Shown: one piece after another, positions 11,190 through 22,068 of the stretch | How positions within the stretch are numbered: the stretch's first letter is position 1 | Layout of the letters: each line of letters starts with the position of its first letter | From: Puccinia triticina | Lineage: Eukaryota; Basidiomycota; Pucciniomycetes; Pucciniales; Pucciniaceae | NCBI RefSeq assembly: GCF_026914185.1 | Contig: NC_070558.1 | Location: 7,387,501 to 7,451,500, forward strand | DNA: 64,000 bases | Reading direction: 5' to 3' | Notes under the pieces: generated by a model | Told to the model about the DNA's origin: nothing | Databases searched by the model: none | What the model saw: only the letters and a program-made list of their open reading frames with translations | Position numbers and translations under genes: made by a program

Positions 11190-12497
11190 TGTATTATTTC
11201 TATGTCACGGTGGCTCTGCCATAGTAGCCAGCTGACATAGTCTTTCCAAGAGGTTGGAGATTTCTCGGATACACGAAGAAGATAGTAATGGATGAAATGA
11301 AAAAGAATATATCGATGGGGAAAAGAGGACAACATGAAAACCAAAGAAAGATAAAAACAAGAATCCAAATCGAACCGACAAGGATTGTGAAAGAGATACG
11401 TCATGATCATTTGGATAAGCTCAATTAATCCACCATTAGGATTAGTAACCCAAAGCGCATGACAAGAGATTTGCCAACCAGCAAATTCGCCGGATGAATA
11501 AGCATTCCCCGCCCAGTAACAAAAAACAAGACATTACACCTAGGGCGCAGAGTTCTTCTTTAGAGGATCTGGTGGAGTTCCTGAAAGAGGTACCTCCGAC
11601 CCTGAACGAGTGTCCTGAGATTCCGGAGCAACCTTTCATCATCCAAAACTGAGTCAGTGCCCTACAGGCGTCGGACTTAGTGATGTGTATTCGTTTCCCG
11701 GACTCCCGATACCCAAAGAGAGAAGTATTTTGGCCGTTTGCGTTCTGGATTCTTCTTTCTAGTGCCAGTATTGGGCAGAGCATTATTTCCATTGAGTTTA
11801 AGCTCAGCTCTTGGGTGACTCCCGGGGCTGCGGTCTGTGCGCCTCTGATCTCAATGGTTGCCTTCTTCCTGGGCGCAGTGTTCCAGATAGCCACGTCGCT
11901 AACCAAAACTGACGCAGACCGGCGTAAGGGGCCGGTCCTGTCGTTGTAGGTGAGTTCGCCTAGATGGGCTAGTCCCCAGAATGCCACTAGGCAGAGGTCT
12001 GGCAAAGCCTTTTGGAACTCTGTCCCTTTGATCCAGGCAGTGGTTAGCATGACCAGGTGTTGCAACATTACGGCCTTCTTCTTGGATTTGAGGGCGGATT
12101 CTGCGTCCACGTAAGCTGACGATCTGAGAAAGACTGTGACCTTGTTCTTCGAGTCTTGCGGGTATTTTGCATTGTGAAGAGTGTGCCACATCTGTAGCCC
12201 GGCGATATATTTGGCTAAGGTAACGGAGGAAACTTCGTGAGGTTTAGGCGACTCAAAGGTCCTACTGGCCCAGCAGCAGAAATCGTAAATATCTTTCTCT
12301 GAGAGAGGGAGAGTGAAGGGGATACGTCCTGTTGCCTGAGCAACCTTGAGGTACTTTTTCACAGCGGAATTGTAGCAAGCTAAGGTGTTCCAACGGTAGC
12401 CAAGGAAGAAGTGCTTGTCTTCTGTGGTTATGTCCCTGGGGCAGGAACCTTTCCTGATCAAAGCGGTCAGGTTGGAGAGGTCCTTGGCCGATTTCAT
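11190..12497 (-). pseudogene. DIRS tyrosine recombinase
   Basis: The open part (12497-11442) starts MKSAKDLSNLTALIRKG and has the Crypton/DIRS recombinase layout: N-terminal SAM-like core-binding region (LACYNSAVKKYLKVAQ, VTLAKYIAGLQMWH), then the catalytic domain with LVAFWGLAHLGELT (position of the first Arg region) and GHSFRVGGTSF, the H-x-x-R box. After ALGVMSCF the frame appears to shift at a T run (about 11525-11535): the continuation in another frame carries the only Tyr in the right place (CYWAGNAYSSGEFAGW). The recombinase joins circular cDNA to target DNA. The adjacent RT argues against a Crypton. Confidence 0.78.
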
Positions 12498-12639
12498 GAT
12501 TCTCGGGTGAAGGGACTTGTTCCAAGGGGAATTGGTCTACCTCTTATCAGGGGGTAAACATCTAGTCTTTTTAAATTGCATTGGGGGAAGAATGGCAGAG
12601 GGGGTACATGATCATGAAACAAACACAGGTGTAAGTCCG

Positions 12640-14345
12640 AAAACATGTCAGACTTGATACAGTCTGAACTCCAAGTCCCATGGGACTACTACTGCTATCT
12701 GATACATGGGGTCGTGCCCTGACCTGTCTCCTCTAGATAAGGCGTTGGCGGCGTTCTTGGCTGATGTGACACGTCTCGAGACAATATCTATCTCCATTTC
12801 TACTAAAGTCTTCTGTATGAGTTTCCACTCTTTTTTGACTGCTGGGTGTCGAGATTTCCGCTGGCGTATGACCATTTCCGTGGTCGTGTTGTCTGTCCAG
12901 ACAATGAGAGTTTTCCCCGGTCGGATGTTCATCTGTTTTAGTGCTATTAGTCCAAGTCTTATCGCCACTGTCTCTAGCCATGCAATATCTCGTTTGGGTT
13001 CTGGACCTTTGTCCCAGTTTTTGGCCAGTTGGAATTGGGCCCATCTTTTCCCGATGAGGATTCCTATGCCGAAGCCGGTAGATGCGTCGCCCACCCACCC
13101 AATTTCCACTGGGTGGGATCATACGTGTCTCCTTGTACTGAAGGAGGGTTGTGAGCCAGTATTCCAGGTCCGTCCGGGCGTCCTTGGGGAGTGTCCGATC
13201 CGTGTGTCGGTGTTTCCAGTTGTTCATCCACCTGTATAGACTGTTCAGGTAGCAGCGTAGCTGCGGGAGGATATAGGAAATGTGATTAAACCGGCCGGCG
13301 AGTTGTTTGACTTGACCAAAGGAGAACTCTGCTTCTGGAATCAAGAAGGCTTTTATTTGTTGTATCCTTTGGTATTTCTTGTTGTTGGGTAGTCGGACCG
13401 TCTTCTTGGTAGCATTCCAGACAAAGCCAATGTATTTCTGTTCTTCCTTAAAGGGGGAGAGCTTGGTTGCGTTGGTTTTCACTCCCAGCTGCTTGGATTG
13501 GCTGACTATCTGGTCCATCTCTACCGTCAATTGTTTGGTCTTGATGAAACGTTTGTTGTCGACCCAACGGAAGACTTCAACCAAGTCAAATTCTTTCTTC
13601 ATCAGCTCTTTCCAGGCATCAGGCGCCGGTCTTCCAAATGAGCCACACCCTGCCACTCCTCCGAAAGCAATTCTGGTGTCTATGAAGATCTTTCCGTTAA
13701 AGTCCTTCACCATTAGGTACCGCCATTGGCTTTCGGCGGTAGGCCTTCTCCCAGTCAAAGATGGCCAGGAGTAAAGGCTGTGTTTGGCATCTGAAGAATT
13801 TTGACGTTGTCTCAAAATCATCCCAGGTCGTGAGGTAGTCTAGCTTGTCCACAAAGGAGTTAACAGAGGGTATCTCCGGTACGTTCCTGGGGAATGATAA
13901 GTTGTTGATGGGCCTGACGGTCCCGTCTCCGTTTATTGCGGCTCCTAGGGGATTTGTTCTGAAGAAATCGTACCGTTCCATGAGTTCTTTGTGAGAGAAC
14001 GTTCCGAACATGCGGCCGGCCGCGATCTCTTTGGCTATTGTGGCTTCAATTTTCTCCCGGGCCAGCAAAGCGCCTTGGTGGTTTGGGGGGGGGGGGGGGT
14101 GTAGTAGGGTACTCCCGGGCCTAAGTTGTGTTCCGGGATCCCTTGGTGGAAACCGTTCGGGAAGCCGAGTAACACATCCTAGTATTCGTCTAGCAGGCCT
14201 GCCTGCTTCAGAGACTTCTCCCATTCTCCTATATTCATCTCACAAGTGACCTTACCGGGCCATCTCGGCTGGACCTGGTGAGTTCTTTGCTCTGCTACGT
14301 TCACTGGTGTCTCAACGGGGTTCTCCCTTGCTTCGTAGTCTCTGG
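12640..14345 (-). pseudogene. DIRS reverse transcriptase and RNase H
   Basis: Minus-strand frames carry DIRS-type RT: GRMFGTFSHKELM, GTVRPINNLSFP, FDWEKAYR (motif A Asp), then MVKDFNGKIFIDTRIAFGG, PDAWKELM, FRWVDNKRF (motif C, with VDN) and KYIGFVWN. RNase H follows (WVGDASTGFGIGI, WLETVAIR, VWTDNTTTEMVI, AANALSRG). Breaks: a poly-C/G run at about 14087-14098 shifts frame, an in-frame TAG lies near 14180, a small loss after FDWEKAYR (about 13735) shifts frame, and another shift lies between RT and RNase H near 13100. RT copies element RNA in Gag particles. As it stands this copy cannot make the whole enzyme. Confidence 0.82.
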
Positions 14346-14359
14346 GGGTGCACGTGAGA

Positions 14360-14756
14360 GGTTACTCATTAGAAATTGTTTCATAAATGATTTTTATTTC
14401 TTGGGACAATTGGGATGTGGGGGATCCAACAATCTAGGTGTAACTGTAGGGTAAGGTGGAATCAGAGAAAGAAGGGGGAGGGGATTGGGTGTGAAATAAG
14501 AAAACAAGTGCAAGAGGAGATTGAAATGTGCCAGGCATCTGGTTTGGCAATTTCTATCAGAACGGTGCGGTTCTGTTAGGGAGTGGTACGGAGGGTAGCG
14601 TTGTCCGAGGGGAATAAGGGAATTGCATCAGGGAGGGAATGGACGATGGGTTGGGGGGGGGAGAAAATTGGGGAGAAGTGGTTGGGGACCTATTGATCTC
14701 TGTTCCGGTGGCGCACACTCCCGCTGGTGTGGTTGGGGTTGTAGTGATTTCCCTTG
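14360..14756. other. DIRS gag-pol spacer, 5' of the MITE
   Basis: This is non-coding sequence between the DIRS pol start and the inserted MITE. A G-rich stretch (about 14470-14690) and a G10 run at 14655-14664 are the only notable features. No gene is seen. Confidence 0.4.
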
Positions 14757-14759
14757 TAA

Positions 14760-15825
14760 GAGCATCTCTAACGGAGCCGCGACTGGGCGTTCGGGGGCAA
14801 ACTTTGGCCGCCCGGGCTCCTTTCTTGCGCGCTAACGGACCCGCAAAACAACCCTGGGAACACTGCCGGGGGCAGTCAAACCCGCGATCACCTGCTGACT
14901 TCTGCGGGTCGCCTCCCAGCCGCAATTGACCAGACACACCTCCATCCACTGGACTTCATCAGCAAAGATGGTCCACAACACACCCCAACTCCTACTCGAA
15001 GCTCACCAAGACTGAAAAAAACATGTATGCGTTGGATCAATGTCAAGACTCCTCTTGATAACCGGGTCTGTTCCGGTCACTGAGAGGAGCAAATATGTAC
15101 TCCTCTCAATTACTGGTTCTCTTGGCCAGTCATCGAGAGGAGTAAACAATCACCTCGATGAACGGTTCTCTCCGTTCATCGAGAGGAGTAAACACTTGTA
15201 CATCCTTGATGACCGGGCCCGTTCCGGTCATTGAGAAGAGTACAATGTAAGATAACTCCCCTCGATGACTGGTCTGCTTGGGTCATCGAGGGGAGTGTTT
15301 CCTCCTCTTGATGACCGGGTTTGCTCCGGTCATCGAGATACGTGCGTGGTCCTCTCCAGTCATCGAGAGGAGTAAACAACTCGACTCAATGACTGGGCGG
15401 TTCTCTCCGGTCATCGAGAGGAGTATAATATAAGATGACCCCTCTCAATGACTGGTCCACTTGGGTCATCAAGAGAAGTTTTTCCTTCTTTTGCTCCGGT
15501 CATCAATATACATGCGTCCCGATGACCAGAACGTTCTGGTCATCAATGTACATGCCTCCCGATGACCAGAAAATTCCGGTCATCGAGGGGAGTATGCTAT
15601 ACTCCTATTGATGACCAGAACGTTCCGGTCATTGAGCAGAGTATGCTATACTCCTACTGATGACTGGAACGAGGGAGGTGGGTGGTGCTGGAGGAGTGAG
15701 ATCTGTCTGTTGGATTGCAGCTTGAACTGCCAGTCCATAATTGGAGCTGAGCCGCGACTGCTGTGACATGTGCTTGCGGGCCGGGGAACGCAGGCCAACT
15801 GCCCCCTGGACCGTTGGAGATGCTC
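14760..15825. mobile_element. PIF/Harbinger-type MITE with 3-bp TAA duplication
   Basis: Inverted ends GAGCATCTCTAACGG (from 14760) and CCGTTGGAGATGCTC (to 15825) are flanked by direct TAA at 14757-14759 and 15826-15828. TAA/TTA duplications are the mark of PIF/Harbinger transposition, and GAGCATCTCCAACGG-like ends are known from MITEs. Length is 1066 bp with no transposase frame. It lies between DIRS gag and pol, so it is younger than that element. Its middle is a palindrome array described separately. Confidence 0.85.
15047..15665. repeat. array of GATGACC...GGTCATC palindromes
   Basis: About ten imperfect palindromes run head to tail. Each has an arm like CCTCTCGATGACCGG, a 6-12 nt centre often rich in GTTC/CGTTC, and the opposite arm CCGGTCATCGAGAGGAGTA. 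Units are 35-60 bp apart and differ by paired changes in places (GACCGG/CCGGTC versus GACCAG/CTGGTC). The same family occurs at 28190-28325, 28690-29450 and 48350-48500. The function is unknown. Confidence 0.75.
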
Positions 15826-15927
15826 TAACCGCTTCCGGGGGGGGCCCGGTTTGGCGGGTAGGGATGATGGGCCGTGCGGGGCCGCTGGCGACTTGTTGGT
15901 GGCTTGTTTTTGGCTTGTTTTGGCCTT

Positions 15928-17233
15928 CTATGGGTTTGATTGGCCTTGATGGGCGGGTCGGGACGGCTTGTGTGGGCGGATTCCTTTCAGTGGGTCACCA
16001 CCTACTCGGCCCTCTCCAATGGCGTACGGATTCTCCTGGAGTCCAACTTCATTGAAGTCACGGCATAAGGAGATTGCCTTGTCGGCCATTTCTTGCTTAA
16101 ATTTGGAGATGTTGGAGAACGCTTCTTCTCCGTCTACCTCAACCCTGAATGCAAAAGCATTGTTCCTGATCCTCACGTCGTACCGGAGGGCAACCATGAA
16201 TCCGTGTTTCCAATGAAGTTGGTCGCAGTGTCCCTTGTGCGTCAGGATCCAATCTGCAAAGACCGGGTAGTTATACCTATCCCTCATGGTCAAATGAAAG
16301 CACCGGTGGTTCAGGGTCCAATCTGTGAAGGACTGGGAGAATTTGTTCCGGACCGGGAGGCCATGGTAGCGAAGTCCTTTTTCTGCAGCTGTTTCGTTGG
16401 TTTTTGGCTGGTTTTGGGAGTGGTGGATCAGGGCTTTCTCTTGCCACTCACGGTTGAATATGGTTAAGGGAAGAGGTCCCTTGCACTCCAGGAGGAGTTT
16501 GTGGAAATACGGGGTGAAACCGCTGTCGTCGTGCGAATTGGAGCAGCCAACAATGAATTTCACGGTACGTACTTGAGTGACTTCTTCGGCTGTAGACGGT
16601 CTCTTCTGGGGGACGACTGGAGAAGGGAACACCACTTGGATGTTGTTGTCCACGGCAGTTTTCTTCTTCTTTGACTTATCTGCCAAGACCGCTTTGTACA
16701 TCTTGGAGTAGCGGTCTATCGCGGCTTTGTCTCCAGCTTTCTCGGCTTTGATTAGTCTGGCCATCAGAAATGCGCGAGTTTCCCGTTCCTTCTCTTCTTC
16801 TGAGTCGGAATCGTTCACCATCAAGGCTTTCCCGGGTTGCTTCGGAGCTGTGGGGTTTTCTTTTGGTTAGTTTCTTGCCATTCCGGCTACTGGAGTGGGC
16901 TCTTTGCTTACCACTAGGGTTTGCGAGTATCTCCGCGATTTCCAGCTCTTTGAGGGTCTCCCTTGAGGGTTCCTTGGCTTCTTGTTCAGTTTGTTGCCCA
17001 AGTGGGTTGTTCTTGGTTGCCGCTCGGGTGGAGGGTTTGGGGGCTTTTGCGGCCTTGGGTGGCTTTGGCAGGGTGCCGGGAATTTGTGACGACGAGTTGG
17101 GGGTGCTCGTGTTTGCGCCTGGTTCTTGGGGGGGAGGTTGGTGGGCCGACTGGCTAGGCTCGCCCTGTGGGTTTGGGTTTTGAGCTGCGGCTTTCATGCT
17201 ATTTGAAGTGTCTTGGATGTTTAGGTCTGACAT
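15928..17233 (-). CDS. DIRS gag-like protein
   Basis: ATG at 17233 opens MSDLNIQDTSNSMKAAAQ. A 64-bp intron (16911-16848; donor GTAAGC, branch ACTAAC, acceptor CACAG) joins the Pro/Ser/Lys-rich first exon to a second exon that runs to a stop at 15928. With this splice the frame is open throughout, about 413 aa. The second exon has an acidic SDSEEEKERE stretch, a helical LIKAEKAGDKAAIDRYSKMYKAVL segment, and a C-terminal domain with WTLNHRCFHLTMRDRY, GHCDQLHWKHGFMVALRYDVR and CRDFNEVG, typical of DIRS-associated ORF1 proteins of fungi. The likely role is packaging of element RNA. It is the best-preserved part of this DIRS copy. Confidence 0.72.
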
Positions 17234-17240
17234 TTGAGGG

Positions 17241-18555
17241 ATTGTTGTCGGTGGGGATGTGTGGGGTTTGGTGGTCTAGCGGGTGAGTGCGGTGGATGTG
17301 GGGGGAAATGGGTGTAGGTCAAGAGTGAGAAACGTGGAGTTCGGTGGATGTGGGGGAAATGGGGATATCTAAGGTTGATGGGTGATTGGATAAGTGAGAG
17401 TTTGGGAGTTTGGGCGCATGAAAGGATTAGATAAGTGAGAGTTTGGGAATCTGGGCGTATGAAAATTTGGGAGATCCGGAGTTTCTATGTGTAAAGTTAA
17501 TCTTTCAAAATTCTGGGCTCTTACGGAAAGGTCACGGAGCTAGGAATTTCCTGAAGGAGTACAGGAGGGAGAGGGAAGGAAAGGAGAGCCGAGTGAGACC
17601 TTTGAGGGGACACTGGCATGGGGCTTCTAGGTAGGGGCAAGTCTCATCCTCAACTTCCCCTTCCGCCCTGTATACGCCTCATTTCTCTAGGTTGTAGCGC
17701 GTGATGCTGTAAGCAGCCATCTTCCACGTGCTTCGCCTATGAGGCGCTCATCTGACGGGGCTGGGCGGCCACCATGGACTCCACCCACCTCCCGCTAGCG
17801 CTCCCGGTAACAAACAGTAAAGCCATTGCAGTAACTTTACCCCACTGTCATGCCAGTGCAATGCACCGTTGATGCTGACTTGACAGCTGGGTTGGATGGG
17901 TCAGACCAACGTCAATCTGACCCATCCCCGGCGTTGACCTGCCTCCGCAGTCAAATTTGTGGCAGGCATGTCAAACCTGACATTCCCTTGACCCCGCAGG
18001 CGCGCCAACGCAACTCAAAGTTGAGAATTGAGCAGTGGTGTAGGCCTAATGTGGGGGTTGTGGTGCGTAGGCCACCCACCAAAAAGTGGCAGAAATGTAG
18101 TCTTTGAGTTTTGCAGCCTGTAGTTTCAACGCTGGCCATTCCAGCTACCGGAACTTAGAATAGAAGCTCCTCCATGGTGTCAATTTTTAGAGCTCTCCCC
18201 CCATCAATCAGCCCACCGGACTATTTTTGGTGGATTTTTGAAATGAGTCAAGGCAAGCCAGAACAACCCTCATCTGGCGCGGTGCTTGAGTCCGGTCCGA
18301 GCACATCCAGATTTTGTTTGGCTTCTTCATTGTTTATTTTTTGTTTGACTAGTTGTATCAGAATTCTGAGCAGACAAAAAAATAGCCAAGATGCCAGGGT
18401 ATCTATTGATGCCCGGGACCTCATATGTAGCTTGCAAACCGAGTGAGCTACAGCCTGTGTAAGTTGAACCACCCATTCCCGCACGCGCCACGACCCCCAC
18501 TTTAGTCCTAAGTCCCTCCCTGAGGCTGGCGGCACTTCGTTCACCACTCAGCCCC
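17241..18555. other. gene-poor region with older MULE-type MITE copy
   Basis: A two-copy repeat GATAAGTGAGAGTTTGGGA-TGGGCG-ATGAAA lies at about 17389-17466, near the DIRS 5' side. A strong 12-bp stem GGATGGGTCAGA/TCTGACCCATCC lies at 17893-17926. From about 18040 to 18555 the sequence is an inverted match to 18590-19070 (for example GCCACCCACCAAAAAGTGG and CCTCATATGTAGCTTGCAAA). It is read as the remnant of an older MITE copy whose other end is GGACTTTGTTAAGTTAG at 22051-22067. Confidence 0.5.
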
Positions 18556-19184
18556 GCCCAGGGGCTAACTTAACAAAGTCCCTCCTCTGCGGGGCTGAGT
18601 GGGGAGCAGAGTGCCGCCAACCGCAGGGAGGGACTTACAACTTATGCAGGGGTGCTCGCCTGAGAGCACCGGGCAAAAACCTGGTTTGACTTTGAGGGCA
18701 TGTAGCTTGCTTGTTTTGCAAGCTACATATGAGGTTCCGACCATCGACGGATGTGAATGCATTCTGCCTGTCTTTCTATTGACTCTGTTTTTGAAGAGAG
18801 TCACTCGAACAAAAAATCAAAGGAGAATAAAAAGAAAAGCAAATTTCCCCGCTCGGACCTGCGGGGCCAGAAGTGGGGTGGTCTTGAGGCTTGCCACTTT
18901 CTTCAAAAACCAATCAAAAAATCCCTTGATGCTATTGCAATGAGCTGAAGAGCTTAAAAATTCAATGATGTATATAGCTGCTCAAGTCCCGACAATGGGG
19001 GGGGCAGTGTTGAAGCTGCAGGCTACAAAATTCAAAGAGTGATTTTCCATCACTTTTTGGTGGGTGGTCTCCCACCCACCAAAAAGTGGGTGGCTTCGCC
19101 ACCAGCCAAAAGCTCCACCCAAATGAGTTACCCCCCGGACCACCACCCAAACTCCGAACTCCGACCTCCCGCATGGGGAGGGAC

Positions 19185-22020
19185 TAGGGTTGACGGCGCC
19201 ACCCCTGGGTGCGCGCCGATGTGCGGGCGCCTCGCACGCGCGCCCCGGGCGCGCACATTTTTCCTAAAAAGGGGGGGGTGCGCGCACTTTCACATCAAAA
19301 TTGTTGCAGGGAGAGTCTGGAGGGTCTGGCAGCATTCCCAGCTTGCCTGAGCGTCCCTGAGAGCCCATGACATTAGCCTGAGAGTGTTAAATTGTTCCAC
19401 ATAGAATGACAGGTCAATGTGGGACATAGATGTCGGGATCTCGAAGGCAGTTCTAGTCTTTAGAACGGCAGGCTTTGGAATCCAACTCCGGAGAAGTTTT
19501 ATTTATTTTACTTTTTTGCAACTGCAGCAGTTTTTGTTTCACAAGATGCCACCCACCAGAAATCAACCCAATATACAGTCACAAGGATGGTCCAAGCCGA
19601 CAAAAATTCATGGCCCACAGTGGAATGGATTTGTAATGTCAGATCTACGAAAGGACCAATCCCGAAGGCGTCAGGCTAAGTGCACCTATTGTAATAAGCA
19701 GTTTAATCAAGCAAAGCCTACCCAGCTTTTCAGTCACATCAAGGATTCCTGCGTGGCGATTCCGGCGGAGAAAAAAGCTGAATATATACGAGACGTCTTG
19801 AAGGATTCTAGTCAGAAATTCTCAAGAGAGCTGGAAGAGACCTCCGATAACAATGATGGCCAAATGATCTCTGTTTCTGTTGCGCCTGCTGGTCAATCTA
19901 AATCAGTCGAAAACTACTTTCGCGCGATGTCTAGAGAAAAAACGTGCCATCTTCATGAACTCCTTACAAAAGCGCTACTCAGCTCCAATATCCCAATGAC
20001 ATTACTTGAGAATCCTTACTTCCAAGAGTATCAATCCGAACTAGCTCGATCTCCATATCAACTACCGCGACGCGTGCAGGTTATGGAGAAGATATTGCCA
20101 ATGGTTCATGCAAGACACGAAGCTGAATTATTCAAAAATCTCAAGGATCAGAAACAGATGACCTTATCGTTGGATGGCTGGACGGACAATTCAGGAAACA
20201 GTATCTATGCGCTGTTGGCCCTCAAAGGTACGAAGAAGAAGTACTTCCTTGATGTGCTAGATTTAAACTCGAAGAGGCACACTGCAGACAATATATTTTC
20301 AGCAATCAAGAGCTCCTTGAAAGCAAAGCAACTTGATTTCGAGCAGTTTGGTGCCATTGTGACTGATTCTCCATCAACTATGATCAAGCTTTGAGTGAGT
20401 CAATCTGTTACTCGACATTAATTTAGGCATTCTCATTTTGCTTATTGTCTGTCTTTCTATCCAGAGAATTGTGAATGAAGAACATCCGCACATTCTACAA
20501 GTTCACTGCACTTTGCATGTGTTCAACTTGATTGCAAAGCGACTTGTCAACCATCCAAGCATGGCCGAAATTGTCAAGGCAAATAAGACTCTTGTTAACT
20601 ACTTTTCGCAAGCGGGGTTCTGGCGCAAACATCTTGCTACTTGGCAAAAAGAGAACGAAATCAAACACGGTCTCAAAACTCTTTGTGAAACATGGTGGTA
20701 CTCGATGGCCAAGGTCTGCCTAGGAGTCCAATCCCATGAGATTGGATTTCGCAAGTGCCTGGAACTACTTCGCGACCCTCTTGTTGATACACCCTCAATG
20801 ACCAAAGCAGTTATTGAAGTCATTGAGGATCGCGATCATTTTACTGGCAATCAAACACTGGTTTGTCTCCTCAAACCAGTAGTTGATGCAATTGGTAATC
20901 TCGAACGGGCTGAGACAACCCTTGCCGATATATGGAAGGAATTATTGGACACTTACAAGAACATATCCGAAGTCGACGTTTACACACGATTTGAACCTTT
21001 TAAAGTGCATTGTCTTGATGTTATACATGCACAAACTAAAGTATACCATGAAGAAATCTACATCGTGGCTTTCTTCCTTCACCCAGCCTATCGCCGTGTT
21101 GCTGTTTCAAAGAAGCACTCACTTCCAGATATCGGCCAGATGATACTCCAACTGGCGAAGAACTGGAGGTTCACCAAATCCGAGGCATCTCTCCTGAAAG
21201 ATTCCATCAATTGCTATTATAATGCAATCTATCCATTCAATTTGAAGAACACGGACAAACCTCTTGAATTCTGGCTTGCAGTACCACACACACCCGACTC
21301 CGAACCGATGAAAAAGCTAGCAATCGGCATGCTCAATATTGTTCCTCACGCTGCTGGAGTAGAAGGTCTTTTCTCAATGATGAGTGCGATAAAAACAAAG
21401 TTTCGCAATTGACTTGCTCCAAAATGGCTCAGATCAAGCTACATCTTCTTCAAGGTGATCCGTTGCTTGCTCCGCGAAAACAGAAAAGAAGAAAAAATCC
21501 AACCCGAAATGACTCTGAGTACGAGAACATGATGGTGTATGATAGCTTCATCACTCCAGACGAACTCCAAGCATTCGAGGAGGGGATATTTAACGATAAT
21601 CAAAATGAAGACCTTACCCTCACTTCAAGAGAAGATGCCTTTATGAACACTCTGTTTGATTTTAACCTGTGGGAATCTGCTTCTAAGAAACCCACTGGCG
21701 CAAGCGAGGAAATCGAGGTTGTGGCCGTTGAAAGTGAGGGCGAAGACACCAACTGGGATCCCCAAGAACTTTGGGGTGTTTAATTCATTAATTTTCTCCT
21801 CATCCCTCTTGTTTCTATGTCATTTCCTTCTTGTACATAGCCTCACTAACATCAAGAATTGAACTTCGTGGCTTAAAATACAAGCACAATACTTTTTTTC
21901 TGATAAAATGGAAGGCGCCCCAGCGCGCCGCCCCTGCGCCAGCCAAAGGCGCGCACTTGCTGGCTGGTTTGGAGGCGCCCGTTGGCGCGCACTTTTTCAA
22001 ATGTGGCGCCGTCAACCCTA
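19185..22020 (+). mobile_element. hAT element 1 with TIRs and 8-bp duplication
   Basis: Terminal inverted repeats TAGGGTTGACGGCGCCAC (19185-19202) and GTGGCGCCGTCAACCCTA (to 22020) are exact. The 8-mer GGAGGGAC flanks both sides (19177-19184 and 22021-22028). GC-rich subterminal GCGCGC-containing repeats lie inside each end. It carries one transposase gene and landed in the terminal repeat of the MITE described above. Confidence 0.93.
19546..21783 (+). pseudogene. hAT transposase, BED finger and C-terminal dimerisation domain
   Basis: ATG 19546 opens MPPTRNQPNIQSQGW. A BED-type finger (AKCTYCNKQFNQ...LFSHIKDSC) binds element ends. The RNase H-like domain includes MTLSLDGWTDNSGNSIYALL and FGAIVTDSPSTMIKL. 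A 70-bp intron (20395-20464, donor GTGAGT) follows. The second exon carries HCTLHVFNLIAKRL, the helical insertion domain, and the dimerisation motif IVPHAAGVEGLFSMMSAIKTK. Breaks: TGA 20392-20394 right before the donor, and TGA 21410-21412 plus a one-base frame change before MAQIKLHLLQGDP. The tail to 21783 is acidic. hAT transposases excise and insert DNA in the nucleus; this copy should not make a full enzyme unless the stops are bypassed. Confidence 0.88.
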
Positions 22021-22068
22021 GGAGGGACTTTGATAAGTTAGGCCCAGGGGGGACTTTGTTAAGTTAGC

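Larger units (their letters stand above)
11190..17240 (-). mobile_element. DIRS-type retrotransposon, degraded
   Basis: Gag-like, reverse transcriptase, RNase H and tyrosine recombinase reading frames follow one another on the minus strand (gag 17233-15928, pol about 14345-12640, recombinase 12497 to about 11190). DIRS elements replicate through RNA and integrate by a tyrosine recombinase rather than a DDE integrase, so they make no target duplication. The terminal repeats and internal complementary region could not be located, so the limits are those of the coding parts. A MITE at 14760-15825 separates gag from pol. Confidence 0.8.
18565..22041. mobile_element. MULE-type MITE with 9-bp duplication, split by hAT
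   Basis: Ends are CTAACTTAACAAAGTCCCTC at 18565 and GAGGGACTTTGATAAGTTAG ending at 22041. The direct 9-mer GCCCAGGGG flanks both sides (18556-18564 and 22042-22050). Nine-bp duplications are typical of Mutator-like transposition. Without the 2836-bp hAT and its 8-bp duplication the element is about 630 bp and has no gene. It inserted into the end of an older, oppositely oriented copy of its own family. Confidence 0.82.

Noticed and set aside
11442..12497. Crypton (tyrosine recombinase DNA transposon)
   Set aside because: DIRS-type RT, RNase H and gag frames lie directly upstream on the same strand.
15047..15665. CRISPR array
   Set aside because: Units are imperfect palindromes with uneven spacing and no unique spacers, in a eukaryotic MITE.
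18040..19070. A single long foldback element
   Set aside because: The 9-bp duplication shows two oppositely oriented copies of one MITE family, which explains the inverted repeat.
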